Notes: generated from the sequence alone by a model not told the origin. Counted from the stretch's first letter, positions 7,642-16,729 are shown. The stretch: DNA of 64,000 bases from Piscibacillus sp052246295 (GCA_052246295.1 JBQQCO010000011.1), one strand, 5' to 3'. Made by a program: numbers and translations.

Positions 7642-8424
7642 TTAGGATCCTCTTCCTTCAAGGCGCGTAATTCTTTGATACTCAGGTCTTGATCGATACG
7701 TTTGATGCGGAACGAACTGCTCTTTCATCGCATCTAAAGTCCGATCCTTAAGCTGAGTGGCAGTGATGAATTCGTCAATATTATGTTCACCGAGCTTTTC
7801 GAAAAACACTTCTGATGTTTCTCCTTCTTGAGGTGTTAGTTCACCTGATACATACTCACCATTAAATACAACACTAATATTTCCACTACTTAAATTTTGA
7901 TTAACAGTTGAAAGTCCGTTGATTTTAACTTCTACACCTGTTTCTTCTAAAATTTCACGTTTCACACCTTCGATTAGCGTCTCACCTTCTTCAAGTAAAC
8001 CGCCTGGGATTTCTGCTGTATATGAACGGTGCAAATTACGAACAAGCAACACTTCACCCTTTTCATTCGTAATATAACCCGCTACACCAACTAAATGTTT
8101 TGGCGGATGATAGCCTTCAGGTCCTGCCGTAGACGTCATAAACTCTTCTCGGCTGCTAAAATTGAAACCACCAAGTTCTTGGCGTTTTTCTTGTGCTCTT
8201 TTATGTAAATCACTTCGACGAATCTTATCATCTATCTCTTCAAAATGTTTACGATTCTTATACTCCCACATCGCCATTACTTCCGTGTAATCTTCATTAA
8301 CCCATCTTCCTACTAACTTAGCCCCATGCCTTAATTGATTCGGAAGTAAATACTGATGAAAGAAATCAGTAAACATTTGATACTGATTCGGATCCATTTC
8401 ATAAATTTTTCTACGGTAAAAGAT
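7642..8424 (-). CDS. NIPSNAP-like domain fused to Nudix hydrolase, probable ATC start
   Basis: Residues 1-75 resemble a NIPSNAP domain (ferredoxin-like fold). Residues about 110-245 form a Nudix hydrolase with a complete Nudix box (GGLLEEGETLIEG, REILEETGV) for cleaving a nucleoside-diphosphate-linked substrate using Mg2+. The first ATG is at 8395-8397 but has no ribosome binding site. Nine codons upstream an in-frame ATC (8422-8424) lies 7 bp after AAGGAGG, and the extension reads IFYRRKIYE, matching the usual YRRK start of NIPSNAP proteins. Initiation at ATC is therefore proposed. The substrate is unknown. Confidence 0.85.
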   Translation of the reverse strand: MFYRRKIYEMDPNQYQMFTDFFHQYLLPNQLRHGAKLVGRWVNEDYTEVMAMWEYKNRKHFEEIDDKIRRSDLHKRAQEKRQELGGFNFSSREEFMTSTAGPEGYHPPKHLVGVAGYITNEKGEVLLVRNLHRSYTAEIPGGLLEEGETLIEGVKREILEETGVEVKINGLSTVNQNLSSGNISVVFNGEYVSGELTPQEGETSEVFFEKLGEHNIDEFITATQLKDRTLDAMKEQFVPHQTYRSRPEYQRITRLEGRGS

Positions 8425-8517
8425 GCGAACCCCTCCTTTTGTTAATCATTTTACACGTTTGTTAATTAATAGCAATACTATTCAGATTTTTTAGTAAGAA
8501 AAAAGAGTTGGTTACAT

Positions 8518-8597
8518 GTTGACGAGAGGTCACGTGAGTTTGGCGAGACCTCGGTTGATTTTGGCGAAACTCTGCCTTGTTTTGGCTAGACGTCCTA
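8518..8597 (+). repeat. Tandem array A: four 21-bp units, core TTTGGCGAGA
   Basis: Units start at 8518, 8539, 8560 and 8581, exactly 21 bp apart. The conserved left half is TTTGGCGAGA (first unit degenerate, GTTGACGAGA); the right half varies. It lies between the 5' end of the Nudix gene and the terminator of the DUF819 gene. The core is shared with the array at 22119-22385. Confidence 0.85.
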
Positions 8598-8631
8598 AAA
8601 AAAAATGATCCCCACCATAATGAGGATCATT
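8597..8631 (-). terminator. Rho-independent terminator of the DUF819 gene
   Basis: Read on the minus strand: AATGATCC / GGATCATT stem followed by an eight-T tail, just after the stop at 8642. Confidence 0.88.
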
Positions 8632-8641
8632 CCTTATGTTA

Positions 8642-9856
8642 TTACATTAACAAATAGTAAACCATACTGCCTAAATAGTTTCCGATTACATAGCCTAACG
8701 TACCGACAAGCATAATGGGTGCAATTAGTTTGGTCCAACCTTTTGCAATTGCAAAGGCAGCTGCGGTCGTTGGCCCTCCAATATTGGCATTACTCGCAAC
8801 AATCATCTCTTCTAAGCTAAATTTGAACACTTTGCCTAAAGTAAACGTGATGAGCATATTAAATAAAACTATGATTGCCATGAATACTAGTAAGAGTGGT
8901 GCATTTTCTATTAATAGTGGTAATGATGCTGGTACCCCGATGACAACAAAGAAAATATAAATAAGATATGTTCCTATTTCCTGCGCACCATTTATGTTTT
9001 CAAAGTATTTACCAAATACAGTTACGGCAATAACCGTAATCGTCGTTAATACTAGGTATCCGTCCCCGAATAAACCGTTTAATAGATTTAAGAAAAAGCC
9101 CACGTTATCTCCTGAAGGTATAACATTGCCAATCCATTCTGCAAGTTTAAAAGAGATTGACACTAATACGAAAGCAGACCCAATTGCCAATGCGATGTCT
9201 TTCAACGAGATGTCTTTCCTTTTCCAATAGTCTGCAACACTATTCTTCTCCGAATTACCTGCATTATTTTCTAGTTCATCCACTAAAGGTGTTCGATATT
9301 TACGCCTAAAGAAAGCGATGGTTGGCATCATAATTAATATGAAAAAATAAAGAGCCATTAAAATATTATCCGCCACGATTGCAGATGATGCTAATTCACC
9401 CGGTACTTCTAATTTAGCCGATAATGCCGCAAAGTTAACGCCACCGCCTGTATACGAACCGGTTTCCAGACCAGCTAATTTTTCTGGTTCTGGCAGGACG
9501 TTTTGCATCGCAAAAAATGCTATAAAAGCACCTATTACTGTTCCAATAGCACTAATAAAAAATAATGCTAACATTTTTCCACTTTCATTCCAGATCTTCC
9601 TTAAGTTCGCCTGAAATAATAAAAGAGGAATCGCTAACGGAATCACATATTCCCACACTGCGTCATAGGCAGGGGCTTCTACTGGTATGACGTTAATATT
9701 AACTAGAATCATAGCACCGACTAACGCTATAATAGCTCCGGTTACCTTTGAAGCCCATTCATATTTTTGCTCTAAATAAATACTGAAGGCTGCCCAACCA
9801 GCTAGAAACCCCCACAATAGCCAAGTATCTTCTGGACTAATTAAACTATTAGTCAA
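8642..9856 (-). CDS. DUF819 (YjcL-like) membrane transporter
   Basis: About 404 residues with 10-12 hydrophobic helices, matching the DUF819 family (YjcL in B. subtilis), predicted secondary transporters of unknown substrate. Typical family segments are GSYTGGGVNFAALS near residue 135 and SNANIGGPTTAAAFA near residue 360, both Gly/Asn-rich and probably forming the transport pore. The start is taken as TTG 9854-9856, 8 bp after AAGGAG. The in-frame GTG at 9863-9865 overlaps the ribosome binding site and is less likely. Its own terminator follows. Confidence 0.9.
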   Translation of the reverse strand: MTNSLISPEDTWLLWGFLAGWAAFSIYLEQKYEWASKVTGAIIALVGAMILVNINVIPVEAPAYDAVWEYVIPLAIPLLLFQANLRKIWNESGKMLALFFISAIGTVIGAFIAFFAMQNVLPEPEKLAGLETGSYTGGGVNFAALSAKLEVPGELASSAIVADNILMALYFFILIMMPTIAFFRRKYRTPLVDELENNAGNSEKNSVADYWKRKDISLKDIALAIGSAFVLVSISFKLAEWIGNVIPSGDNVGFFLNLLNGLFGDGYLVLTTITVIAVTVFGKYFENINGAQEIGTYLIYIFFVVIGVPASLPLLIENAPLLLVFMAIIVLFNMLITFTLGKVFKFSLEEMIVASNANIGGPTTAAAFAIAKGWTKLIAPIMLVGTLGYVIGNYLGSMVYYLLM

Positions 9857-9959
9857 TGGTTTCACTCCTTTTTTGTAAATTATTATAAGCTATATATTCC
9901 CTAACTTCGTTTAACTATTAACTTTAAAATGTTCTTTAAGCTTTTATAGGAAATGATGC

Positions 9960-9990
9960 AAAAAATACGCCCTCTATAGAGAGCGCATTA
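9960..9990 (-). terminator. Rho-independent terminator of the carbonic-anhydrase-like gene
   Basis: Minus strand TGCGCTCTCTATAGAGGGCGTA hairpin followed by six T residues, directly after the stop at 9993. Confidence 0.8.
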
Positions 9991-9992
9991 TA

Positions 9993-10373
9993 CTAATCTA
10001 CTTTTTCAACTTTCCATTGGTCATTCACATACAGACCAATAACTTCCATTTCAAAACCCCAAGTTTGGATTTTCTTAATTGATTGTTTTATTTGTGCAAT
10101 TTTTTCTTCTTTATCAATAGGGTTACCTGCACAGTCATGATGCCCAACAATGGCAATCACTTTTGAGCCATGCTTGCTATAAGAGATATCAACTTTAGTC
10201 TTTAAAGAACCTACTTGATCTTCTGAGCCTTCTAATAAATATTTGTTGGGACCAGCCTCTGTTATCATATCCACGTAGTCCACTTGATATGTTGATTTCA
10301 TCCAGTCAATGACTGATTCTTGAACTCGTCCATCCATACAGTTGATTGCTGTCGCAAAAGTTCCTTGTGCCAT
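9993..10373 (-). CDS. Carbonic-anhydrase-like zinc protein
   Basis: A 126-residue protein with the zinc-ligand pattern of beta-carbonic anhydrases: NCMDGRV at residues 11-17 (Cys12, Asp14) and GHHDCAG near residue 76 (His-x-x-Cys). It is much shorter than classical beta enzymes (about 190-220 residues) and the usual CxDSR is CMDGR. It may be a divergent or non-canonical member; carbonic anhydrase activity is not assured. The start is ATG 10371-10373, 8 bp after GGGAG; the longer TTG reading contains the ribosome binding site. Monocistronic. Confidence 0.8.
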   Translation of the reverse strand: MAQGTFATAINCMDGRVQESVIDWMKSTYQVDYVDMITEAGPNKYLLEGSEDQVGSLKTKVDISYSKHGSKVIAIVGHHDCAGNPIDKEEKIAQIKQSIKKIQTWGFEMEVIGLYVNDQWKVEKVD

Positions 10374-10615
10374 ATAAATGTCTCCCTTCAAACTTTTCTT
10401 TTATTTTAACACAGCTTGATAAGTACTATTTAGAAAAATAAGCTTATAGTCTCATTCTAAAAGGTTTACTATTTAATTTTTTCACAGTTAAAATTGACTA
10501 TTTCACAAGAAACACATTCGTACTTTGGTTTCATTTTCCATTTTTTAAGAAGATTTAACGAAGTTTACATCTAATAAAGTTGTCGAAAGAACTAAAAATT
10601 TGTGGAGGGATTTTA

Positions 10616-11656
10616 ATGTCGAACAAATTTCTTAAAGTTTCTTTGTCAGGAATGTTGGTTTTTTCAGGTCTTGCTTTCACAACTCCAGTTGCCGCAGCAA
10701 ACGGCCGGGATTACAACGGAAATGAATCGATTCAAAATGAACGTCTCCATGATTATGAAGAAATGGCGGATTTTCTACAACACTTAGATGAGAAGTCCGA
10801 AGCTTTAGAGGTTGAAGTTTTTGGTCAATCTGTAAAGGGTCGTGATCTTTACTTAGCAAAGTTTGGTTACAATGAAGAAAATCCTACGATTCTTTATCTA
10901 ACTCAGCAACACGGTAATGAAACATTAACGACTGAAGGGGCTCTTCAGTTTATTAAAAAAATGACTTCAAATTCAAAGAATGTTAAAGAGATTTTAGAAA
11001 ACGTGAATATTTTAGTGGTTCCAAGGTTAAACGTCGATGGTGCTGAAGGTGATGTTGACTTCTCATTAGATGATTATGTAGCAGGTACACATACTCGCTA
11101 TAAGGCGAAGGGTGTCGATCTAAACCGAGATCACGTAGTAAAAGAAGAGCCTGAAACTAAAGCCTTCCATGAAGAAGTTATTCAGAAATATAACCCTGAT
11201 TACTTAATTGACTTGCACCACCAAGGTACGCAAACAACTTATGGTGATACAGATGAACTCGTGTCAGGCTCGATTTTGCACCCAACTAATGAAAATGTAG
11301 ATCCAGAAGTATTAGAAGGGTCGAAACAGTTAGGTAAAGTGTTATATGACGCTATTGAAAGTAAAGGATTCGGTTTACTTTCTAAATATAATGGTGGTTC
11401 CGCAACAACCATTGGACGTAACGGTCTAGCAGTAGAATACGGAATTTCAACGCTTCTATTCGAAATGAGAGGTATGGCTGATCATTTCTATGAAGATTAT
11501 GTTCTTGGTCAAAAGAGTAATGGATACTTAATTAAGCAAGCTGTTATTGGTCTGGAGGCAACTGCTAAAGCGATTGCGGATGGCTCTGTCGAAGAGGCTG
11601 ACACATCGTTCTGGGATGAGTTGCCTAGAAGTTCTTACAATCGTAGTAACGAGTAA
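10616..11656 (+). CDS. Secreted M14 family zinc carboxypeptidase
   Basis: A 346-residue preprotein with a Sec signal peptide (hydrophobic residues 8-22, likely cleaved after VAAA near residue 28). The M14 fold is shown by the zinc motif HGNE (His-x-x-Glu), the later zinc His in DLHHQ, the substrate-binding segments PRLNVDG and GVDLNRDH, and the catalytic Glu in FEMRG. It should remove carboxy-terminal residues from peptides outside the cell. The ATG at 10616 follows GGAGGG; a TTG at 10580 would put the ribosome binding site inside the gene and displace the signal peptide. Confidence 0.92.
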   Translation: MSNKFLKVSLSGMLVFSGLAFTTPVAAANGRDYNGNESIQNERLHDYEEMADFLQHLDEKSEALEVEVFGQSVKGRDLYLAKFGYNEENPTILYLTQQHGNETLTTEGALQFIKKMTSNSKNVKEILENVNILVVPRLNVDGAEGDVDFSLDDYVAGTHTRYKAKGVDLNRDHVVKEEPETKAFHEEVIQKYNPDYLIDLHHQGTQTTYGDTDELVSGSILHPTNENVDPEVLEGSKQLGKVLYDAIESKGFGLLSKYNGGSATTIGRNGLAVEYGISTLLFEMRGMADHFYEDYVLGQKSNGYLIKQAVIGLEATAKAIADGSVEEADTSFWDELPRSSYNRSNE

Positions 11657-11758
11657 GTAGAAAGATGGTAAAAGATTTGTTAAAAGAGGAAATTAGAGGA
11701 TTTGGCATTTTTTAATAAGACTGTCTTAAGAATCCGAGTAATAATTTATAACAAGTTG

Positions 11759-11875
11759 TATTGTGGTAAGCGACGGTGGCGACCTTGAGGGAACAGCATG
11801 AACTGAAAATCCATTTAGATAATCTTCGCTGAATCCGTGTCCGTGGAAATCGTCCACCGTTAGCGCACCACAATA
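11759..11875. repeat. 117-bp imperfect-palindrome element (structured RNA or MITE-like)
   Basis: The outer arms TATTGTGGT (11759-11767) and ACCACAATA (11867-11875) are perfect complements. Inside them ACGGTGG pairs with CCACCGT. The interior carries GGGAACAGCATG and CCGTGTCCGTGGAAA, recalling dispersed palindromic elements of Bacillaceae genomes (from memory, not checked). It is more GC-rich than its AT-rich flanks and has no ORF. It fills most of the gap between the carboxypeptidase and the lipoprotein genes. Confidence 0.6.
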
Positions 11876-11922
11876 ACCTTAACAGAGCCTATTAATTTTT
11901 AATACTGTTTTATAGGAGCTTA

Positions 11923-12417
11923 CTAGCTAATTGCCGTTATCTTTGAATCTGTAACTCCCCAAGTATTTTTACTCCACTCAACTTTGATTTCAAACCAAAT
12001 GGCTCCTAAACCTGGTTTGTATTTTTCTCCTTCAAACACGTACTTCGTATCTGACTTCCGTTCTATATCTTGCAGCCTTAGCAAAACACCATCTAAAACT
12101 AGACTTTCTTCATCAAAATGACCTTGTTCTCTTAATTCCTCTAACGATGCAGACTTAACCTCAACATCGTATTGATCTGTAAAATAATCTACAATGGCCT
12201 GTTTTTGTTGTTCCTCTAACTCAAAATTGTTCATATCAATAGCCAGAAACTCCATTTGATGGTTAAGAACTTCATCTTCTTGCATCAACTCTTCTAAAGC
12301 TGCAATATAAGCCTCCTCAACTGACTTGTCACCGGGTAATTCTCCAGGGTCACCTTTAACTGCGGTCCCACAACCACTCATCAAAACAAGAAATATTAAT
12401 AAGACTTTTATTTTCAT
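11923..12417 (-). CDS. Putative lipoprotein of unknown function
   Basis: A 164-residue protein starting MKIKVLLIFLVLMSGCG, a lipoprotein signal with lipobox LMSGC (Cys15). The mature part is acidic and helical at first (EEAYIAALEELMQEDEVLNHQ), then ends in a beta-rich region. No family is recognised. It is probably anchored on the outer membrane face. The ATG at 12415-12417 follows a weak AAGGCGGTG site. An upstream TTG in frame (12448-12450) is rejected because the signal peptide would be displaced. It lies 50 bp after the flavoprotein gene in the same direction. Confidence 0.75.
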   Translation of the reverse strand: MKIKVLLIFLVLMSGCGTAVKGDPGELPGDKSVEEAYIAALEELMQEDEVLNHQMEFLAIDMNNFELEEQQKQAIVDYFTDQYDVEVKSASLEELREQGHFDEESLVLDGVLLRLQDIERKSDTKYVFEGEKYKPGLGAIWFEIKVEWSKNTWGVTDSKITAIS

Positions 12418-12467
12418 CACGACACCGCCTTTTAAGTATAGACGGTTCACCTAATAAAAAGTTACAG

Positions 12468-13808
12468 CTATGGTTTAGTCAATTCTTCATCAACAATTTT
12501 TGCTGCAATTTCTCCAGACTCAACTGCACTCTCCATCGTTGCAAAGTTTGACGTCTTCGTATAATCTCCAGCCAATGTGAACCCTTTAATTGGTGTGTCT
12601 TGTTCTGGGCGCATCCAATCATGTCCAGGCTCTAAAGAATAAAATTCATCAGGATGCTTTACTACTCTATAATCTAGAATATGTCCTTCAAGCTGCAATC
12701 CTAACTTTTTAGCATCTTCCAAAACAATGTTCAGAATGTCTTCCGAGTTCATATCAATAAACTTTTGCGCTGGAGCTAAGATACAAGATAATCTCCCTGG
12801 AACATGAGTAAAAGTGGTTCTAGACTGCTCTGTAAATGATGCTAGAGAAGTTCCTGCCCCAAAAGTCGTTCGGTCATATGGCATTGTAGGCTGATTTAAC
12901 TCAAACTGAATCGTTACAGCAGGTACGGCTGGAAGTTCAAGTAAATTCTTAAAGCACTCATGTTTTATACTTGATTGCGCAATGAGTTTCTTTGCAGCAC
13001 CAATTTCAGTAGCCAATACTGTTTGTGTTGCTCGGTATTCTCTCTCTTCTGTCACAACCCCTCTAACCGCTCCATCTTCATAGATAAGTTGTGTAGCCTT
13101 TTGATTCGTTAGTATTTCTCCACCCTTAGATGTAATTGCCTCAGCCATCGGATTGGCAACTAAATCTGACATTCCCCCTAAAAATGCTCCCATTCTCATT
13201 TTGTAAAAGTGGGTTAATGTTGGGGCTAACAAACCAAAAAGCGCATATGCTGAAAATCGTTCTGGTGGCAGAAAAAAGACCCCGGCAGTTAATGGAATCA
13301 ACACCAAATGGTAAGCGTTATTCGACACTTTATACTTTTGAGCATACTCCTTAACACTAATTCGATCTAGTTGATCTGGGTGCTTCACATAATCTTTAAA
13401 TCCATTTATGAAAAAAGGAGCTAATGATAGCCGATCTTTATAAGATATTGTGTCAGTGTTTCCGAACATCCCGTGTAGTAATTTAAGTGGTCCATGTACA
13501 GGGGCCATGCCGAAAGTCGTTACCTCACCATTTCTCGGTGAACGAAAATCCATCACTTCTTCCCACATCACAATTTTATTTAAATCAATGCCTGCCTTTT
13601 TTAAAATTTTAGGATAGTGCTTGTAATACCCAATCACACGGTGAAAGCCAGATTCAACCTGCATCCCATCTTCATTCCAAGATGATGTCCGACCACCCAC
13701 AAAAGGTTTTGATTCTAATATTAGAACTCGGTAACCTTTTTCAGTCAAAAGAAGGCCAGTCGTCATCCCTGCCAGGCCTGCCCCTATAATCACCACATCA
13801 TATTCCAA
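12468..13808 (-). CDS. FAD-dependent desaturase/amine-oxidase-like oxidoreductase
   Basis: A 446-residue flavoprotein. The Rossmann motif VVIIGAGLAGMTTGLLL begins at residue 5 and is followed by VGGRTSSW, the FAD-contacting segment of the phytoene desaturase/amine oxidase superfamily. The carboxy terminus has the second FAD motif (FTLAGDYTKTSNFATMESAVESG), closest to carotenoid desaturase/HpnE-type proteins. No carotenoid synthase gene is nearby, so the substrate is open. The start is TTG 13806-13808, 7 bp after GGAGGG; the nearby ATG runs into a stop. Confidence 0.9.
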   Translation of the reverse strand: MEYDVVIIGAGLAGMTTGLLLTEKGYRVLILESKPFVGGRTSSWNEDGMQVESGFHRVIGYYKHYPKILKKAGIDLNKIVMWEEVMDFRSPRNGEVTTFGMAPVHGPLKLLHGMFGNTDTISYKDRLSLAPFFINGFKDYVKHPDQLDRISVKEYAQKYKVSNNAYHLVLIPLTAGVFFLPPERFSAYALFGLLAPTLTHFYKMRMGAFLGGMSDLVANPMAEAITSKGGEILTNQKATQLIYEDGAVRGVVTEEREYRATQTVLATEIGAAKKLIAQSSIKHECFKNLLELPAVPAVTIQFELNQPTMPYDRTTFGAGTSLASFTEQSRTTFTHVPGRLSCILAPAQKFIDMNSEDILNIVLEDAKKLGLQLEGHILDYRVVKHPDEFYSLEPGHDWMRPEQDTPIKGFTLAGDYTKTSNFATMESAVESGEIAAKIVDEELTKP

Positions 13809-13962
13809 TCATTTTCCCTCCGTACGATTTCATTTATAAATAGGTTGCCCGAAAACAATCTAAACATAAGGCTAGTGCCTAATTTTGATAATAATAGGGG
13901 CATTCGACTAGTCCTTTACATACTCTATATGCAGATACCAATATGACCTAAGGAGTGACATT

Positions 13963-14799
13963 ATGTTTTATCATGTCAAAGAACTACAATACGAGGCTAA
14001 ACCCGATCGACCGGATCCGCTTTTTGCGAAACAACTGCAAGAAATTTTAGGTGGACAATATGGTGAGATTTCTGTTGCCATGCAATACTTATTCCAAGGC
14101 TTCAACTTGCGTATGGAAGGAAAATATAAAGACCTTCTGTTGGATGTTGGAACTGAGGAATTAGCACACGTTGAGATGTTAGCAACTATGATTGCACGAT
14201 TGTTAGACGATGCCCCGATTGGTGACCTAGAAGATGCTGTGGAAGACCCTGTGTTAGGGGCCGTAATTGGAGGAATGAACCCGCAACATGCGATCGTTTC
14301 AGGCTTTGGAGCTATGCCAGCAGATAGTGTCGGTAACCGATGGACAGCTGAATATATTGGAGCTAGCGGAAATCTTTTAGCAGACTTCCGCGCAAATGTT
14401 ATGGCAGAGTCACAAGGTCGCCTACAAGCAAGTCGTCTATATGCCGCTACTTCAGACCGTGGCGTTAAAGATATGTTAGCATTCTTAATCGCGCGTGACC
14501 GATATCATCAAAACATGTGGCTAGCTGCAATTCAAGAACTTGAGGAAAAAGAAGGCGTCATCGTGCCATCAACCTTCCCGCCTGAGTTAGAAAAACAAGA
14601 TGTTGCGTACGAATTTTATAATTTATCTAAAGGTGATGCGAGTAGTAAAGGACGCTGGGCTAGTGGACCTAGCATTGATGGATGTAGCACGTTTGAATAC
14701 GTAGCTAATCCAAAACCTATGGCTGGAATTCCAGTTCTAAAACCAGCACCAGCTTACTCATTTGACACAAACTTCAGCATACCACCACAAAAATGTTAA
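13963..14799 (+). CDS. Manganese catalase
   Basis: A 278-residue non-heme catalase that splits hydrogen peroxide at a dimanganese centre in the cytoplasm. Glu35 (GQYGEIS), Glu66 and His69 (TEELAHVEM) fall at the positions of the known Lactobacillus plantarum ligands. The second pair is in AESQGR and RDRYHQN. Length is normal. In Bacillus such proteins occur as stress enzymes or spore-coat CotJC relatives; this one lacks cotJA/cotJB neighbours and so resembles the YdbD type. Good site AAGGAG before the ATG; a terminator follows. Confidence 0.96.
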   Translation: MFYHVKELQYEAKPDRPDPLFAKQLQEILGGQYGEISVAMQYLFQGFNLRMEGKYKDLLLDVGTEELAHVEMLATMIARLLDDAPIGDLEDAVEDPVLGAVIGGMNPQHAIVSGFGAMPADSVGNRWTAEYIGASGNLLADFRANVMAESQGRLQASRLYAATSDRGVKDMLAFLIARDRYHQNMWLAAIQELEEKEGVIVPSTFPPELEKQDVAYEFYNLSKGDASSKGRWASGPSIDGCSTFEYVANPKPMAGIPVLKPAPAYSFDTNFSIPPQKC

Positions 14800-14805
14800 C
14801 AACTT

Positions 14806-14835
14806 TTGCCCCTCATGAAGCAGGGGCAATTTTTA
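14806..14835 (+). terminator. Rho-independent terminator after manganese catalase
   Basis: TTGCCCCT / AGGGGCAA stem followed by TTTTT. Confidence 0.88.
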
Positions 14836-14890
14836 TGTTTTCGATTCATTTAAATATGTGATTAATATATAGATGAACCGGGAATGTATG

Positions 14891-14918
14891 TTGACAAGCA
14901 AGACTTTTGCAACATAAT
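14891..14918 (+). promoter_or_regulatory. Sigma-A type promoter for the DJ-1 family gene
   Basis: TTGACA (14891-14896), a 16-bp spacer and CATAAT (14913-14918). The spacer holds the inverted repeat GCAA-gact-TTTGC, a possible operator. Confidence 0.6.
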
Positions 14919-14963
14919 TTTTTTAGATGTTATAAATAATAATGCAGAAGGAGGAATGTCATC

Positions 14964-15620
14964 ATGAGTAAAAAAGTACTAATGGTTGTAACAAACCATA
15001 CTAAAATTACCGACGATCATAAGACAGGTCTTTGGTTAGAGGAATTCGCAGTTCCTTATAATGTATTTAAAGAAAAAGGTTATGAAATAAAAGTAACTAG
15101 TATCGAAGGCGGCGAAGTAGCTCTTGATCCAAATAGTATCGAAGACCGTGCTGAATGGAAGGAAGCAGAAGCCGAATTAGAAAAAACGCATAAACTTACA
15201 AAAGAAGACTCCACAGGATTCGATGCCATCTTTCTACCCGGTGGACACGGAACAATGTTTGATTTTCCTGACAGTAAAACATTGCAATATGTGCTACAAC
15301 AATATGCAGAAGAAGACAAAGTAATCGGTTCTGTATGTCATGGTCCATCAGGTCTAGTGAATGTAACTTACCTGGACGGCACTCCGATTGTAAAAGGCAA
15401 AAAAGTATCAGCTTTTACTGATTCAGAAGAAAAAGAAATGCAATTGGACGAGCATATGCCCTTTATGCTTGAATCAAAGCTTCGTGAAAAAGGTGCTAAC
15501 TTTGAACATGGTGACAACTGGGAAGACTATTCTGTTCGTGATGGAAACCTTGTTACAGGTCAAAACCCACAATCCAGTCGATCAACAGCTGACAAAGTCG
15601 TAGAAGCGTTAGAAAGCTAA
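14964..15620 (+). CDS. DJ-1/PfpI family protein (Hsp31-like, class I glutamine amidotransferase fold)
   Basis: A 218-residue cytoplasmic protein. The nucleophile elbow SVCHGP at residues 123-128 (Cys125), the segment FLPGGHGTMFDF near residue 90 and the acidic Glu early in the chain define the DJ-1/PfpI superfamily, closest to the Hsp31/YraA-like branch. Members act as glyoxalase III-type or protein deglycases and as stress proteins. The neighbourhood (manganese catalase) fits an oxidative or carbonyl stress role, but activity is inferred. Strong site AGAAGGAGG; shared terminator downstream. Confidence 0.92.
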   Translation: MSKKVLMVVTNHTKITDDHKTGLWLEEFAVPYNVFKEKGYEIKVTSIEGGEVALDPNSIEDRAEWKEAEAELEKTHKLTKEDSTGFDAIFLPGGHGTMFDFPDSKTLQYVLQQYAEEDKVIGSVCHGPSGLVNVTYLDGTPIVKGKKVSAFTDSEEKEMQLDEHMPFMLESKLREKGANFEHGDNWEDYSVRDGNLVTGQNPQSSRSTADKVVEALES

Positions 15621-15655
15621 TACTGCTCAGTTATAATTAAAAAACTATTAAAAAG

Positions 15656-15690
15656 AACCCTTCTCGCAATACTCGCGAGAAGGGTTTTTG
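15656..15690. terminator. Bidirectional terminator between convergent genes
   Basis: AACCCTTCTCGC / GCGAGAAGGGTT stem, with T run on the plus side and A run on the left side, serving both the DJ-1 gene and the LysM gene. Confidence 0.88.
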
Positions 15691-15709
15691 TGTGGGAGTC
15701 ATTATATTA

Positions 15710-16525
15710 TTAATCTAAAATTTTTACTTCTACTGTCTTTACGCCCCATTGGTTTGCTTCTTCCGTAGTTGGAACGTGAACGTCAATACGGTTACCTTTA
15801 ATTGCGCCGCCAGTGTCTCCAGCGATTGCTTCTCCGTAACCTTCAACCCATACTTTAGTTCCTAATGGAATTACGTTTGGGTCAACCGCGATAACTTTTT
15901 TGTTGCGGTCTTCTTTTAAGTTAATACCTGTTGCTGTGATGCCTGAGCAGCCTTCACATTCAGCAGTATATGCTGTTGCTTTCATCGTCATTGTTTGAGC
16001 TGCTTCCTCTTCTTGACCTGTCTGTTGAACAGGTTGTTCTTCTTTCGATTCTTCTGCTTTTTCATTTGATGTTTGTTCTACATTTTGTTTAGGCTCTTCT
16101 TTTTTAGCTGGAGCTTGTCCATTGCGCTCCTCTAAGAACTGATCATAATTTTTAAGAACATTTAGAGGTAATTCCAACTCTAGCTCTTGTCCATTTACAA
16201 TCAGGTCCGATTCTAATTCGTTCCACTCTTTGATGTCATTTACTTCTATTTCGAGATCACGCGCTAACTCACTTAACGTGTCTCCTTTTTTAACTTCTAG
16301 CACTCTTTTGTTATCTATTTTTATTTGATCTCCTGCTACGATTAAACTAGATGATAGATTGTTAAGCTCCATTAAGTCTTCTGATGTTGTGCCGTATTCT
16401 TTAGCTAATTCACTTACTGTATCACCTTTTTGAATTTCATAGTCTGCTTCAGCAGATACAGAAGTGGCTACAGCGAATCCTGATAATAGAATTCCGCCTG
16501 CAAGCGATATGATTAATTTCTTCAT
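15710..16525 (-). CDS. Secreted LysM-3D domain cell wall protein (YocH-like)
   Basis: A 271-residue exported protein with a Sec signal peptide (residues 1-22). Two LysM peptidoglycan-binding domains follow (YEIQKGDTVSELAKEYG near 28; LEVKKGDTLSELARDLE near 70), then a Gln/Glu/Lys-rich linker. It ends in a 3D domain with its three Asp residues (AVDPNVIPLGTKV, AGDTGGAIKGNRIDVHV). The architecture equals B. subtilis YocH, a muropeptide-type lytic enzyme under WalRK control. No clear WalR box (TGTWAH-N5-TGTWAH) was found here. The ATG at 16523-16525 follows AAGGAGGG. Confidence 0.93.
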   Translation of the reverse strand: MKKLIISLAGGILLSGFAVATSVSAEADYEIQKGDTVSELAKEYGTTSEDLMELNNLSSSLIVAGDQIKIDNKRVLEVKKGDTLSELARDLEIEVNDIKEWNELESDLIVNGQELELELPLNVLKNYDQFLEERNGQAPAKKEEPKQNVEQTSNEKAEESKEEQPVQQTGQEEEAAQTMTMKATAYTAECEGCSGITATGINLKEDRNKKVIAVDPNVIPLGTKVWVEGYGEAIAGDTGGAIKGNRIDVHVPTTEEANQWGVKTVEVKILD

Positions 16526-16729
16526 ATACTTTCCCTCCTTATTGACTTGCAAGAGTTATCTTAACACGGAACAACTAGGCCTGTGGTTACACAGAGTTTA
16601 AGAGTCTATAACGAACGTAATAGATTAATAGGACTTTGTAATAAATTATAGGAATTATGTAATATTTTTTGATATTTTGTAAAATAACTTGGGTATATAT
16701 ACAGTAAAACAACAAAAAGGAGTGTCACC

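Noticed and set aside
11759..11875. tRNA or T-box leader
   Set aside because: No acceptor stem, anticodon arm or T-box core, and no biosynthetic gene follows it in the needed direction.
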